64,000 nt of DNA, taken from NCBI GenBank assembly GCA_004194705.1, contig SADC01000803.1, positions 248,001 through 312,000 of the forward strand, given 5' to 3'. The notes under the pieces are model-generated. The model saw nothing but the letters and a program-made list of their open reading frames with translations, did no database searches and was not told the DNA's origin. Shown one piece after another: positions 1 to 12,390 of the stretch. Origin of the DNA: Ditylenchus dipsaci (taxonomy: Eukaryota > Nematoda > Chromadorea > Rhabditida > Anguinidae). Positions within the stretch are counted from its first letter, which is position 1, and each line of letters starts with the position of its first letter. Both the position numbers and the translations under genes were made by a program.

Positions 1-88
1 AAAATTTTTCAGCATTTGCTCCAAAGTTAGTAATCTATCTAATTTTTAGTTCAAAATATTTTTGAAATTTCAAATCTGAATTTTTCAG

Positions 89-3000
89 GTGCTCAACCAT
101 CCTGACCTACTGTTCAACGCACTACAAAAAAAGAAGAAGATCTATCAAGAAGCGCTCAAGAATCAAAAAGAGAGGCGAATAGAGAGCATTCGCATTCAAG
201 AACTAGCTCAACAGCAGCAACAACAATTCAATGCTACAGTTAATCAAAGCCATATGCAGCAACAGAACCCTGCTCAATATTATCAGAGCGCTCTACAGTT
301 TACTGCCGCTACCAACTATCCATCCACTTCAAATGGTTACGTCAAGAGTGAGACACACCCAGCTTCTGACTGGAGCTTGAATAGTGCTCAGTCCACTTAT
401 TACGGCAATAGTAGCAACAGTAACAGTAGTTCACAGTTGTCACATTGGAATATGAATAACACAGTCAGCTATCCCCCAACACAAATGAATTAACTGTGGG
501 CTGCAACGGCACAAATGTAGAATCCGCATTAAACAGCAGCTATTTCTCACAGTCATATGGCTTGCCCAACCCCCATTTGAATGATTTTTCGTCGTCTTCT
601 TGGGATTCTTGGAATGCCCAAAACCAATTTTTTAACTGTATGCAAAATAGTCAAAATGCAACCAGTATACCAACAAACAGTTATGTTGGTGTTAAAAGTG
701 AGCTCGGAATCCTACTGCTGACTTTGGAAGAAATGGGTGTTTTACTTCTGCATCAAATTCTTCAGTTGCTTGTGCTTGCGGAGAAAGACAACAACATCCA
801 CAAAGTAATGCTTGCAACAACAAAAGTAATAATGGTGCTGTGAGATTCGGCAGTAATGGTGGATGTCTAGATGTCAATCTGAACAGTTCTCAAAAAGGAC
901 AAAAGAGGTGTCATAAAGGAGTGCTGGAAGAAGAGATGGAAGATGAAGAAGAACTTCCTGAAGACAACTCTATAAAATTTGATTGGGTAGGCATTTTTTG
1001 TTTTAAGTTCACTTCGGTCAATTTGTGGACTTTCCGTGTAAAAAATGACGGGATCAAAGGAAATTGGCTTTTCACTTTTTGATATATGTCAAAAAGGGCG
1101 GATATTTCCACAACTCGCAGCAATATCCTTGACCTAATAATTTCTCAAAATCTGCTTTAGGCTGAAGAAATCTTGAGAAACTACATTTCTGGAGCACTAG
1201 AAAACAGCGCTAAAATGGTGATCGGTCAGCATGTTTTTTTAATTATATAAAAAACAAATAGAACAATTTAAGCAATGGAAATAATCAACGAAACAATGAG
1301 AAGAGGCGAAAAGATTCTGCTTTTTAGGTTTTTTAAAATTTAGTAGCTGTAGTCTATAAAAAAATTATTTTTAGCGGAGTGTGCTCACGTTGGATTTGTT
1401 TGAAAACTATCTAAAACAATATCAAAAAGAGGGACAAGAGCAGTGGAGAAAAAACGTGAATTACTGCAGTGAGTTTGTTTTATAAATTCTATCCTATTCA
1501 GTCAGAACCCGATACAACGGCGCCTCTATTTCAAAGAACATTTTAAATCGTGGTTAGACTTTACACTCAAAATTTAACAGCCTGGGTTTTTGACTTCTAG
1601 GAGAAAAGGCATTTGGTTTTTTAAATAAGGAATGTAAAATCAGCATCCTTGCGACTGTTGGCACCATACCTTCAAAATCATGATAAAAAAAGTGCCGAGC
1701 TAGCTAAATTTTTTGTAATGTTCTTATATAGGCTTTGACTGTATGTTTTATTATAAAAATTGTGATATTCAATTGTTTTAATTGCAGGATTCGACGGTTC
1801 AACCAATGTAAGCAGTTAAAAAAGACCGAGATTTTATTTTGATTACCACTCCTCGTTAGTTTCTTGATCTGAGATTTAAGAGACCAAGGCTGTATAAATT
1901 TTCACTTTTATTGCAAAGTCTTTTCTTTTCATTAGGTTACTAATTTGGTCTTGCGTTATAAACCGGCAATTACGAAAAAAAATTATGAACCGGCAATTAC
2001 GATAATACCGTATTACCTCTAATAGCTCCCCTACTCTAATAACTCCCCCCCCTCAACTTTGAGGACCTATATCTCAGCCCAGAGTAAAATTTTTGCAAAG
2101 CTGTTTAATGCGTTTTCTTAACTCCCACGAGCTCTACCGATTTCGCTTTTTCGATTTTAAATTTTCACCCAAAAATTTCGAGATCGACCTCAAATTTTTC
2201 CGATTTTGGGCATCCAAAAAATAACTCCCCCGGGGGAGCTATTAGAGGAAATACGGTACGCCACCTTTGGCAACCATGAAGGTGATGTGTTATCGCCAGT
2301 ATTCTTGTCCTCTCCAATGTCTACTGGCGGACTATCTTTCACATGTGCCTTCTCCTTTTCTTTAGCATCCTTTGAACAGGCGTTTTTAGCGTACACAGAG
2401 CAGTTTGTGGACTTGAGACTTTCAGAATACTTGGCTTCCTAAAATTCAACATATAGACGAATTTGAGCTTGCAAAATTTTACCTCTTTGCCGGTGAGCGC
2501 TAAGTAAGCTGAAAAATATACGACTGTGTTAATTTACGATGAAATAATTACCAAGAAAAGTTAACTATAAAATATAGATATAAATTAGCATCTAATATAT
2601 AATATGTAGATTTGACTGTAATCAAGACACCAGTTTTCAGGCTAGTGATAGAGAACGCTTTATAAGTAAGTTTTTTATCAATAATTTTTGCAAAACCACC
2701 AAAGTAATTTAGACCGTTTCAATCATGACCCAGATTTATCCTTGTTTCTAATTTCTACAAGAGCTGGTTGGTCTAGATTTACTTAGCTTTCACTTCAGTA
2801 ATCCATTAAATATTTTTAAGGCTCTCTTGGAGTTAATTTGGTTAGTTGGCATACACTTTTCAGTCTTATTTTCAAGTGGACGGTTTCTCGCCTTCGTTCC
2901 CTATGTACTTTTTTCGGGTGTGATTAGACACAGGGTAGACTAGCGGAAGCCCGGGCCGACTCAAACACATTTCCCAAACTACAAAACAAAGTCTGCCCTA

Positions 3001-6000
3001 ACACAGCCTGGCTTATCCTAAGCCTAAGCACATACAGTTGCTACTCGATTCAACGACACCCCAAAAAATTCGTTCCCGCCTAAGGCCAACACTTTTTTAC
3101 CTCGATTTTCGAAAACTTTTGACCGTTCTCTTTAACAGTCTGTTACCAAATATCGCAGGGATTCCGATTTCGCCGATCTTTTTTCAAAATTATGAAATTT
3201 TTGGCGCTAGTAGCAAATATCCCAAATTCTAACTCTAACCCCTCCCCCTAAAAAATTTTCCTTGTAAAAATTGCTGTAACTACCTTTGAGAACGAGTTTA
3301 GGCTTAGCCTTAGGCTGGAGATAGACCAGCGTACGGAAGTTGTGACAAAAAACTGTGTACGGCACGTTTCTTCGGCTTAGGTCATATACTTGGGTATTTT
3401 TTACTCAGGTTTTAGAAGAAAAAATCTTCCGGGGAGGGTTATTCGCTACTAGGGTCAAGTTTTTCTGTCCAAAAAAAGCAAAAACTCGATTTAACGACAC
3501 CACTTATGATAAAAGCGTGTCGTTTAATCAAGTTTTTGCTTTTTTGGACAGATAAATTTCATAATTCTAAAAAACGATTGGCAAAATTGGAGTCTCTGCG
3601 AAATTTGGGAACAGATTATTAAAAGAGAACGGCCAAAAACTTTCAAAAATCGAGGTAAAATAAAGTGTCCGACCGTAGGCGGGAACGAAATTTTTAGGGT
3701 GTCGTTAAATCGAGCGGCAACTGTACCGAAAAAATCAGCTGGGAGGACCAAGAAAAAAACGTTCCCACTGCTTTAGTAGAAGCAGTTTTTCAAAAAACCT
3801 TGATGGCTCGTTCACGTTGTTAGAGTTCGAGTTCGGGATTTTGGTTACGCGAACATCTCTGATCCTAACTCGAACTCTAACTCGAGGGTGTTCATGTACC
3901 TCGAGTTAGAGTTCGAGGTTATATTTGAAGGTTTTGATGCACATAACTTGGATTTTTCTTTTAGCAACCCCCCAAAAACTGACTTTTAGTGGCTTTAGAC
4001 GGCTTTGGAGTGAGATTCTGAGCTATCTAAGCTATATATACATGAACATTTCAAGCTCGACCTCTGACTCGATGTACGTGAACACCATCGAGTTAGAGTA
4101 AGAGTTTGGGTTTTTGAGTACATGAACACCTCTTACACGGACTCGAACTCAAACAACGTGAACAAGCCATGAATAAACCAAATTTTGTCTAGGTATCTGC
4201 AAACAGATGTATTATATTTGACGCTTCATGGAACCCTTGCCATGATGCACAAGCTATTTGCAGGCAATTATTTTTGCTTTCTAAATTATACTTGCTATTG
4301 AAAAAATTCAATTTTAGGGTATATCGCTATGGGTTTGTATTTTCATTAATAAGATATCAATTTTTTAATGACGTATTTTTAAAATTTAGTCAAAAGAAAA
4401 GGACATTCATATACCGACTCATAGTCAACAATTCTATGGAAAAAGGCATTTTCAACAGGCAAATATCCAAAATGGCCTTCAACGTCAGTATTTTATCTTT
4501 TTTAATATAAAGGGTGGTGCAGTATATTTCTCTAATTTTAATGGCCTTTCTCTTTTACTTTCTTGTTCCTCTACTATGATCTATGGCTCATTCGTAAGCC
4601 CTGTGTTTGCCATTTCGTTTAAAAACACATTAGCTCATTTTTGTTGAAAAGCAATAAGATATGACTCTTTTTGTGAACACTGTGTCTTTAGCTGGTTTTA
4701 TCTAACAATATCGGACTGAAATCAGAAAAATCAACATTGGCAAACAAAAATTATTTGTAAAATAACGTAACAAAATCCTATCTGACGTAACAAAGCACAA
4801 CTATTACTTAAAGTTTGCTGAAAATTTCATCCACTATTTGGGCTCTCGCGGCACGCGTTGAGCCCTAATGCACCTGTAAAGTCTGAAACGATAAGATTCA
4901 ACAGACATGTTTATCATTTTTAGTAGAATCTCTCAGAAATCTTCGTGAATTCTCCGGATTGGTTTATGCAGCTCATCTATTGGTGTTTCGTATACTTTGC
5001 TTTTGATTTTCTCGTAAACAAAAGAAAACGCAGCGGACTAAGTCTGGAGTGTACGACGACTACGAGAAATCTGAAGACAATCGGCTAAAAAGAGTCAGTT
5101 AACAAAAACAGTCATATCTTGATGTTTTTCAACAAAATTGAGCTGATGTGTTTTTTACACGAAATGGCTTACACAGGGCTTTCGAATGAGCCCTAGATCA
5201 TAGTAGACGAACAAGACAGTAAAAGAGAAAGGCCATTAAAATTAGAGAAATATACTGGACCACCTTGTAAGTTCAGAAAGTTTTTGGTAATAAATTTGAC
5301 AGAATGCCAGCAAAATAGTTTGCTATAGCGAAGAATTAAAATCTCGATCAAAAATTATTATTTTTTTAATTTTCAAACAGCTGACAGGTCTCAGCATCTG
5401 AAAAATTGGAAATGCGGTGGGTGTCATGCCAAAGTTATTTTCTGAAGCTTTTAATCATTTGACTAAATTTCCTTTTAGCCTAAAAATGGTCATTTTGGTT
5501 TAGAAAGGGTTGTGGACGCTGAAAACATCGATGCAAATGTGACCTCAAAAGAGTTGGAAAGCCTTTTGTTTTATGATGTGAGTGTGTGCGTCCTGGCTAA
5601 CGCTTTTTTTATCAAGCTTAAATTTTTATAGGAGTCTCAAGATGTAATATGTGGTAAATGGGATGTTGACCAATGGCAACTGGAGGATGAATTGTTGATT
5701 CATGTGGCTAAGCAAAATTCCACTTTGTTTGCTGAAGTAACTTTTTTAGACATAATCTGTTAAAAATGACCTTTTTTGAATTTCAGTGTCCATTCCTACA
5801 CGAGGTGATTAAACCCTTTCACTTTTCAAACCCTACCTTTTTTTCGAACACTTGATTGATTTTCAAATCTTTTTCTGTCGGTTTTTTATTTATGTATTTT
5901 CAACAAATAATTGTTCATACACTAGTTTCACTATCCTGTTTTAGTAACTTTTTTCTAAAAAGGTTCGAAACAATTTTAACCTATTTACCAAGCTGCTCTC

Positions 6001-9000
6001 AGGCAAGTTAGTGGTCAGCTGGTAGCTACAAATAAATTGAGGGCTAACGTGCCTGAGATCAGGCGTCAAACACAACAGAGGGCGCCAAGGTTCACTGGAA
6101 AATCACCACCCAAATCGTAGCACATCTTTTAAGCTGAAATATTCTTGGTATATTAAATCGGGGTAATATACTAAGGTCAAATATTGCCACAAACAAAAAT
6201 TTTGCATAAGTTAAAAGACTGAATCGGACAATTTATATTACATATGAATCTAAAAATTGCGCCCGATAGGAGGTCTTTAACTCAATGCCCAAAACACGAG
6301 CTGGAATCAGTCGGATTGGTAGGTTTGGGACGGCCTGAAAAAGCTCCTGACGCTGGACCATCAAATTTTGACGACTGTTAAAGCAATGGATGAATTACCA
6401 TGTTTTTGTTAAAGCACTTTGAAATGCACTTTTTTAGCAATGTACTTTTTTTCGAAAGATTGAGATAGCAAAATATAAAATACTCTTTTCTGCATTTCCT
6501 TTTTACACTAATAACACAAAATTTTAGTCTTTATTGCTGGAAGGGAAGAAAAATTGAGTGAAGAGAGAAAAACAAGAAGCTGAATTGCTGTTTGAGCGGG
6601 AGAAAAACGGTGGCTTCATAAATGACCAACCACCTCCCAGCATGCCTGGTGGTGGCGTTGTTTATGGATCTAGTGCATCTAGACATCCACACAATAATTT
6701 ACCACCTCCATACCCCTCACACACGTGAGCTAGTTTTTCGCATTCAAAATAAACAAAAAGGAATAATCCGTTTCAGGAATAATCCGTATAACCCGAATCC
6801 ACACCAGTCAATGTCTATTTCTACCCCGTTTCCTAAAAATTTGGAGCTGGCTTCAAATTTATCTGCAAGCAATGGTCAGAGCCGTGGCAATGAAATTGTT
6901 CCAAACCCATTTATACCAAGTCAAAACATGGGCGGTGCAAACCAACATGGCACACATAATTCCTATAGAAGTGGCAACAGTGGAATGCTCATTATCAGCA
7001 GAGGTACATATTTGGAAAGCAATATTCATTTTTGAAAGGGCTTCTGAGCCCAACCTTTTGATATTAGCATTATCAAAATAAAAAAATAACTTTCAACTTT
7101 TTTAGCAACCTTAATTGTTATAAATAGGGTGGGCCAAAAAATTTATATCGCATCGTTGAGTGAAAATTTCTGCCCGAGATTTTCCTTGCGGTTAAGTCAT
7201 AAACATAAGCGCCGGAGCGACCGCCGCCAGTGACAAGCGCTTCTTTAACGTCATGCGCTGCCGCTGCTAATCTATGAAGAATGCCTGCTAATTTCATTAA
7301 AAAAATTCCCGAAATTTTCGTTAAAAATGCCTTGTAATTTGAAGTTCACGTTTTCTTTGGATTTTTTGCATTATAATGTAGCCCATGATCTCAGCTTTCT
7401 AGTGAGCTATCAAACCAAATAGTAGCAGAAATGTAGAGATTTTGGGTTTGAATGAAGTAACTATAGTTTTTTAGTTATATTTCAAGCTCCTAAATCTCAA
7501 CATTTCTTAAATTGATTCATGGAGTTTGATAGCACTTTAGAAAGCTGAGCTCCTGGTTTGCAGGATAGTTCTGAAACAAATACAGCTGCCGCTTGATTTT
7601 AGCGACACCCCAAAAAATTCGTTCCGGCCTATTGTCCGACACTTTTTTTACCTCGATTTTTGAAAGCTTTTAACCGTTTCTTTTGACACTCTGGTCCCAA
7701 ATATTGCAAGGATACAAGTTTTGCCAGTTGTTTTTCAGAAGCATGAAATTTTTCTTTCTAAAAAATTCAAATCTCGATTCAATGACACCCTTTTATCAAA
7801 AAATGGTGTTGCTAAATCAAGTTTTTGCTTTTTTGAACAGAAAAATTTCATAATTCTGAAAAACAATTGGCAAAATTGGAGTCCCTGCAAAATTTGGGAA
7901 CAGACTGTTAAAGGAGCATGCTTTCCTGTTGATAAGTCAATTGTTGAAATTTGAATTCCCGGGACAAAAATCCTACACTATGGTTTTGGCACGAATTGTT
8001 TTTTGAATGCAAGCATTTTTTATTTCAAATATTCTTTTTAAATACTGTAATTAAGTCAAACCCAGCAATTATGGGCACAGCAAAAAGTATGAGTACTCAC
8101 TAAACCTGTAGTTTTAGCCGGGTCGTATCCCGAGGTTGAGCATGGGTCAGACCTTTTCGGAGTGTCATGGACTACGAGTTTGCTGAGCCTTTGGCTCGGC
8201 CTTCATTCTGTGGGGTCTTTACTGTGTAAAACACAAATGCCGGAGCAAGTGAAATACCACTGTTCATACCGAGTCTTATTGAATTTTCTCGATATTTTTT
8301 TATGGAAGTTGGTGATTTCGCCAGTGTAACGATATTTTAGAAAATTCCGCCCTAATACCAAAATCTCTATATAAATCTGTGTTTCATTTAAAATTATCTT
8401 ACCCACTAATCAGACCAAAAACAATTCCAAAGTCAAACCAAAGGCTTACCTACTGATCAGGCCGAAAAAATTTGTAAGGCGGAGCCAAAGGCTCAGCAAA
8501 TCCAAAACTCGAAGTCCATGACACTCCGAAGAGGTCTGACTCATGCTCAACCTCGGGATCCGATCCTGCTAAATGCTACCGGTTCAGTGAGTGATCATAC
8601 TTTTTACTGTGCGCATAATTGCTGGGTTTGACGTAATAAAAGTATTCGAAAAGAATATTTGAAATAAAAAAATGCTTGCATTGAAAAAAACAATTCGTGC
8701 CAAAACCATAGTGTAGGATTTTGTCCCCGGGAATTCAAATTTCAACAATTGACTTATCAACAGGAAATCATGCTCCTTTAAAAGAGAACGGTCAAAAATT
8801 TTCGAAAATAGAGGTAAAAAAGCGTTGGCCTTAGGCGGAACGATTTTTTGGGGTGTCGTTAAGTCGAGCGGCGACTTTAGATTCAATTTCAAATTAGCGG
8901 CCACTTTTTCCAGATTAGCGACGAAATTAAATACCAGCGTTTTGAAAAGCCAGGTGCTTTGATAGGCACTGGCGCTGATTTTTAAATGGCGCGCAAGTAT

Positions 9001-10286
9001 GTTCATACGTTAAATTCTAAGACTCCTTTTTATCGTTGGTCTGTATTAGAGGTCCCGTCGATACGATATATCGTATCTTTATATCGTATCGATCGTTCCA
9101 GAATATCGCCAAAAATATCGTATCGTTATATCGATCGTTGAGAACGAAAAATATCGTTTATCGTATCGTTCACACGAATAATATCGCACACCCGTTTTTC
9201 AATTTCGTAAGATTTTTTTTGAAAAATTGTGCTTTGGTGATTCAAGTTCTGTGTCTTTTTGCTTTCTTGCCGAATTTTTTACATTTTTTCTGTCTCAGAA
9301 TGAGCCTCGTTTGGAAAATTGTAATCGAAGAGGAACATGCAAGTGGGTTTCTCTTCACGAAAACAAGGGCAAGTGAAGCAAAGTGCAATTCGTGCCAAGC
9401 CAATATTAAAAGGTTGGTTCTCATTTTTGACTTCTAATTTAGCTGCTTTTTTCTTTAGAAAAACGAAAAAACGTATCCCATCTTGGCCAAGATCGCGCAA
9501 CGGTTTCTTTCCGCTCCCGCAACAAGCCAACCAAGTGAGCAGCTTTTTTCTGTTGCGAGGGATGTCTTCGACTACAGAAGGTCAAGATTAAAGGCAAGAA
9601 ACGCTGAAATTTTGATCTTCTTGAACAGAAACCTTCCGTTGTTAAATTTTGAGTACTAGGTTTGTTGATTGTGATGTTTATTGAGTTGAATAAATGCTTT
9701 AAAAAAATATCGTGAAATGTCGCGATATATCGTTGGCGAAAAAAATATCGTATCGTTATATCGATCGGTCTGAAGTTTGCCTAAAATTATGGTATCGTTA
9801 TATCGGTAAAAGGCAAAAACGATCCTCTAGTCTGTATGGTATAAATTTAGCAAAGGTATACAAAATATCGCTTTTTGGTAAATCATGTAATTTTCAGATT
9901 TGATTTGGTTAAAACCTACATTTTCATAATTATTCGAACACTGGTCGCTATCAAAAACCACAAATTTCAAAGAAAATTACTAATTTTTGTTTACTTTTTC
10001 AGAAGTGCAACTTCCTTCAGTGATACACGCGGGCAAACACTTTGTGTTAAGGCCTGGTGAAGCAGTAAATGTTCTTCGGTCTGCGGGCGGTAATCTACTA
10101 CTTCAACCCACTCCGAAATCAGTTAAGCCCTCAAAAATTTCAGGTGTTTACTTCCGAACTCAAGATGGCAATCTTCTGGATGCTCGATCCTTAGGTTTTG
10201 TTCAGAAATTATGTAAATTCGTTTCTAAGACGACGCGTTTAGTGCCACCAAAATGTGATCCACCTGAAGTGATTGAACTGGATTAA
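89..10286 (+). CDS. RAD54L2: ARIP4/RAD54L2-like Snf2 helicase, 3' part (5' end outside window)
   Basis: ATP-dependent Snf2-family chromatin remodeller of the Rad54-like ARIP4 branch; nuclear. Seen: the HPDLLFNAL segment opening the C-terminal helicase lobe, a long Q/N/S-rich insert (89-900), ISGALENSAKM, FDGSTN, DRERF, FLISTRAG, WNPCHDAQAICR, VYRYG, IYRL, RQISK, then a P/N/S-rich tail and a terminal GKHFVLRPGEAVNV segment. The WNPCHDAQ/CRVYRYG wording fits ARIP4 better than ATRX. Exons: 89-986, 1161-1224, 1273-1327, 1375-1468, 1788-1807, 2641-2665, 2713-2766, 2821-2840, 4193-4263, 4318-4332, 4390-4487, 5504-5577, 5632-5736, 5787-5804, 6528-6724, 6777-7003, 10003-10286 (stop TAA). All junctions keep phase; five exons are 15-25 nt. 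Frame breaks near 473-477, 704-710, 1375-1380 and 6549-6572 each need a homopolymer change. AATAAA lies at 10465-10470. Visible protein is about 770 residues. Assignment is from remembered family motifs. Confidence 0.85.
2008..2256. repeat. CCGTATT-family MITE with TA target duplication
   Basis: Terminal inverted repeats read CCGTATTACCTCTAATAG at the left and its near-complement at the right, flanked by TA on both sides. Lies in an ARIP4 intron. The interior contains repeated CTCCCC/CTAATA blocks. Other members in this window are at 23579-23829, 25693-27137 and 47667-47793, with right-end remnants near 34796 and 36190-36223. Confidence 0.8.
3035..3723. repeat. Foldback MITE, TA-flanked, pogo/mariner-like ends
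   Basis: Inverted arms of more than 100 bp: left CAGTTGCTACTCGATTCAAC, right arm complementary with GCGGCAACTG at its end. TA flanks both ends. Arms carry ACGACACCC and the ACCTCGATTTT block. Sits in an ARIP4 intron. The element at 7583-8876 is a relative. Confidence 0.8.
3803..4170. repeat. Motif-array element (ACTCGAACTCTAACTCGAG type)
   Basis: Inverted ends ATGGCTCGTTCACGTTGTT and the near-complement ending AACAAGCCAT enclose many direct and inverted copies of the ACTCGAACTC/GAGTTAGAG motif at both sides of a plain core. No target duplication could be settled. Inferred to be a non-autonomous DNA transposon with subterminal repeats. Confidence 0.6.
4513..5264. repeat. Foldback MITE in ARIP4 intron
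   Basis: Left arm begins GGTGGTGCAGTATATTTCTC; right arm ends with its near-complement GGACCACC. Complementarity extends inward for roughly 350 bp per side with mismatches. Lies wholly inside the intron 4488-5503. Confidence 0.75.
7583..8876. repeat. Long foldback element, relative of 3035-3723
   Basis: Outer arms CAGCTGCCGCTTGATTTTAG and the complementary GTCGAGCGGCGACT share the CGACACCCC and ACCTCGATTTTTGAAA blocks of the 3035 element. Complementarity continues inward almost to the centre, including the GGTTGAGCATGGGTCAGACC block (8127 onward) and its partner near 8535. A TA lies before the left end; the right TA is blurred. In ARIP4 intron 16. Confidence 0.75.
9047..9829 (+). mobile_element. 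Internally deleted hAT element with 8-bp TSD
   Basis: The 8-bp sequence GTCTGTAT is duplicated exactly at 9039-9046 and 9830-9837. Ends read TAGAGG...CCTCTA. Subterminal zones at both sides are dense in TATCGTATCG/ATATCG motifs, the usual layout of hAT transposase-binding sites. Between them is a short two-exon gene (9300-9659) holding only terminal parts of a hAT transposase. Inserted in ARIP4 intron 16, sense orientation. Confidence 0.85.
9300..9659 (+). pseudogene. Mini hAT transposase: half BED finger plus hATC dimerisation domain
   Basis: Exon 9300-9412 starts at ATG and encodes a BED-like N-terminus (SLVWK, CNSCQANIK, one CxxC pair). Exon 9459-9659 encodes YPILAKIAQRFLSAPATS, SEQLFSVARDVFDYRRSRL, NAEILIFLNRNLPLL and a TAG stop, the classic hAT C-terminal dimerisation domain. 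The RNase H-like catalytic core is missing. The simplest GT-AG junction is off by one base next to runs of A5 and A6, so the frame may really be open. By analogy with truncated P-element repressors it could act dominant-negatively; this is inference. Confidence 0.7.
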
Positions 10287-10988
10287 TTGTCTCTTTTCCA
10301 AATACATTGGTAGCAGTTTATATATTTTTGTTTGGAATAATAGATGTATTGTATGTTCATATGTGTTTTGTAGTTATTCTTGTTGTGATCTATTATCTAA
10401 GCAGTTGTTTGTGAAAATCAAAAGTGATACTCCCTCATCCTCATCCTAACTTATTATCGCTAGTAATAAATAGAGCTTGTGAATTTTTTTCAACCTGTTT
10501 TATAGAGTTCAAAGCACAGATTAGGGAGACTTTGGATTGTATGTCAAACAAGAACAAGTTTGTCGACTAGTTTTGCAGACATTTGTTTTGACACTTATTT
10601 TGTAGCCAGTAAGCCTAAGCGAAAAGTCGAAGGGTGTCAACGAATAACAAGTCAACGAATATCTAGAAGAAGCTATTGCTAGAGCTTTTAATGCTTTGAA
10701 AGATACAGTGCCTATTTGGAGAGAGATAAAACAATAGAAAAATATGTAGTTTTAAAATTTTAAACCATTTACCATCCAATTGATTTTTATGGGCAGTGTG
10801 CGACTTTGGATCTGCAATTGATTTAAGTTTTTTTGATTAAAATTTTGATTTTATAAAACCTGGCCTTGGTTTGCGGACGTAGATCACGTTTGTGAGGTTC
10901 TTTGCGGAAATTGTGCTGAATATGGGATAGGTGCTTGCGGCTGTACAGCTTGTGGTTGAGGTAATGAATTAGATGGCGCGAAAAAGAT
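10287..10988. other. ARIP4 3' flank, no gene seen
   Basis: AATAAA at 10465-10470 is the likely poly(A) signal of the ARIP4-like gene. Beyond it I see no convincing exon, RNA gene or repeat boundary up to 10988. Confidence 0.5.
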
Positions 10989-11705
10989 TGGTACTTGTGC
11001 ACTTGGGGCCCCTCTTTTAGTTAACTGTAAATATGGTTAACGTCTCCTAAGTAAGTTTTATACGCCAGAAACGATAAAAAAGTTGTTTCCTAACAATTTC
11101 CGCACTAAAAAGTGAAGTCCTCAAAAAAATTGGCTACCAAAGATTTACCATCTGCCTTGGTCCCCCAAGGTAAAATATCGTATTTTAAGGTATCCTACCA
11201 CGTTTTGGTCACTGGAGCTGGGCAAAAAGAGTCTTTAATGCATGTATGATCAAGAGTCTCTCTCGGAATCATGTCTAAGGTAAGTGAGTGCGCGCATCTC
11301 TAACCAACCAAGCTCCCTGCGCCCCGAAGGGGGCTTGGGGTTGAGATGCGAACACCCACATACCTTAGACACAAATCACTCGAATGTGACTCTGGATGCA
11401 TAAAAACAATATGCATACCAGAGTTTCTTCATGCGGTAGTCCCCAGCTAACAAAACTATGTTCAAATTCCATCTTTTTTGGTTTTTTAAGATGTATAGGT
11501 ACCCTTCTTGGTTTAATTACCTTGGGGGACCAAGGCAGTTGTTTAATCTTTGGTAACTAACTTTTTGTTAAGAACTTCACTTCTAAGTGCGGAAATTGTT
11601 AAGAAACAATTTTTCTTATCGTTTCTGGCGTATAAAAATTACTTAGGGGACGTTTAAACCATATTTACAGTTAACAAAAAAGGGCCCCCAAGTGCACAAG
11701 TGCCA
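10989..11705. repeat. Foldback element, family A, with CCTTGGTCCCCCAAGG
   Basis: Outer arms TGGTACTTGTGCACTTGG and a near-complement at 11690-11705. The arms include the palindromic CCTTGGTCCCCCAAGG motif at about 11155-11170 and its inverse near 11523-11540. A central hairpin lies between GTCTAAGGTAAGTGAGTG and the complementary ACCTTAGAC. Related fragments are at 32080-32390, 57620-57815 and 61975-62045; the centre is shared with the foldback at 19138-20035. Confidence 0.75.
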
Positions 11706-12390
11706 AAAAATTTTTGCAAAAATATGCCAAAAATGCTCAAAATCACTTTATTTCTCAATTTCTAATTTTCAAAAACCAGGCAAATTCCATACGTATTGTA
11801 CAGGGTCGCGACTTTTCAAAACGTGAAAAAGGGTCACACATAACCGTGTTTACATGGCGCAGTGGTTGAGTTTTCAGGCACCTCATTTTACATTTCTTCA
11901 GAATAAACTAATTTTCTACTAAGCGAACCGCTGATTCCGACACCGAATCAATATTCAGCGGTTACGACTTATAAAAACGATTTATAAAAATTTTTCAATT
12001 TTTTTCCCTCATCAGCATTTTGCTAGTCACCACTTCTACACAAAGTTTTGGCCATTTTTATATCAGACTTGACGATTTCTCAAAAATGGCTTACAAACTT
12101 AAAATCAAAAACTGTCTGTGAAATTGTGATCACTCAGGTACAAGTTTGTGTGCAATAGATAGCTCTGATTATGTGCTACATTTTGAGATATTGCACGTCT
12201 AGGTGCTACATAAATTTGCACAACTACCACCCATAAATACTCTAAATATTGGGTGTGTGTAGGTGGTCTGAAATCAGCCACTTTGAAACCCTCGAAAAGT
12301 GTCAAAAAGCAAGTGTTTTGATCTCGTTCTTTTTTCTATCGGGTTCTCCGTGAAATTCTGCACCAGAAGACTCAATTGGTACACTCAGGC

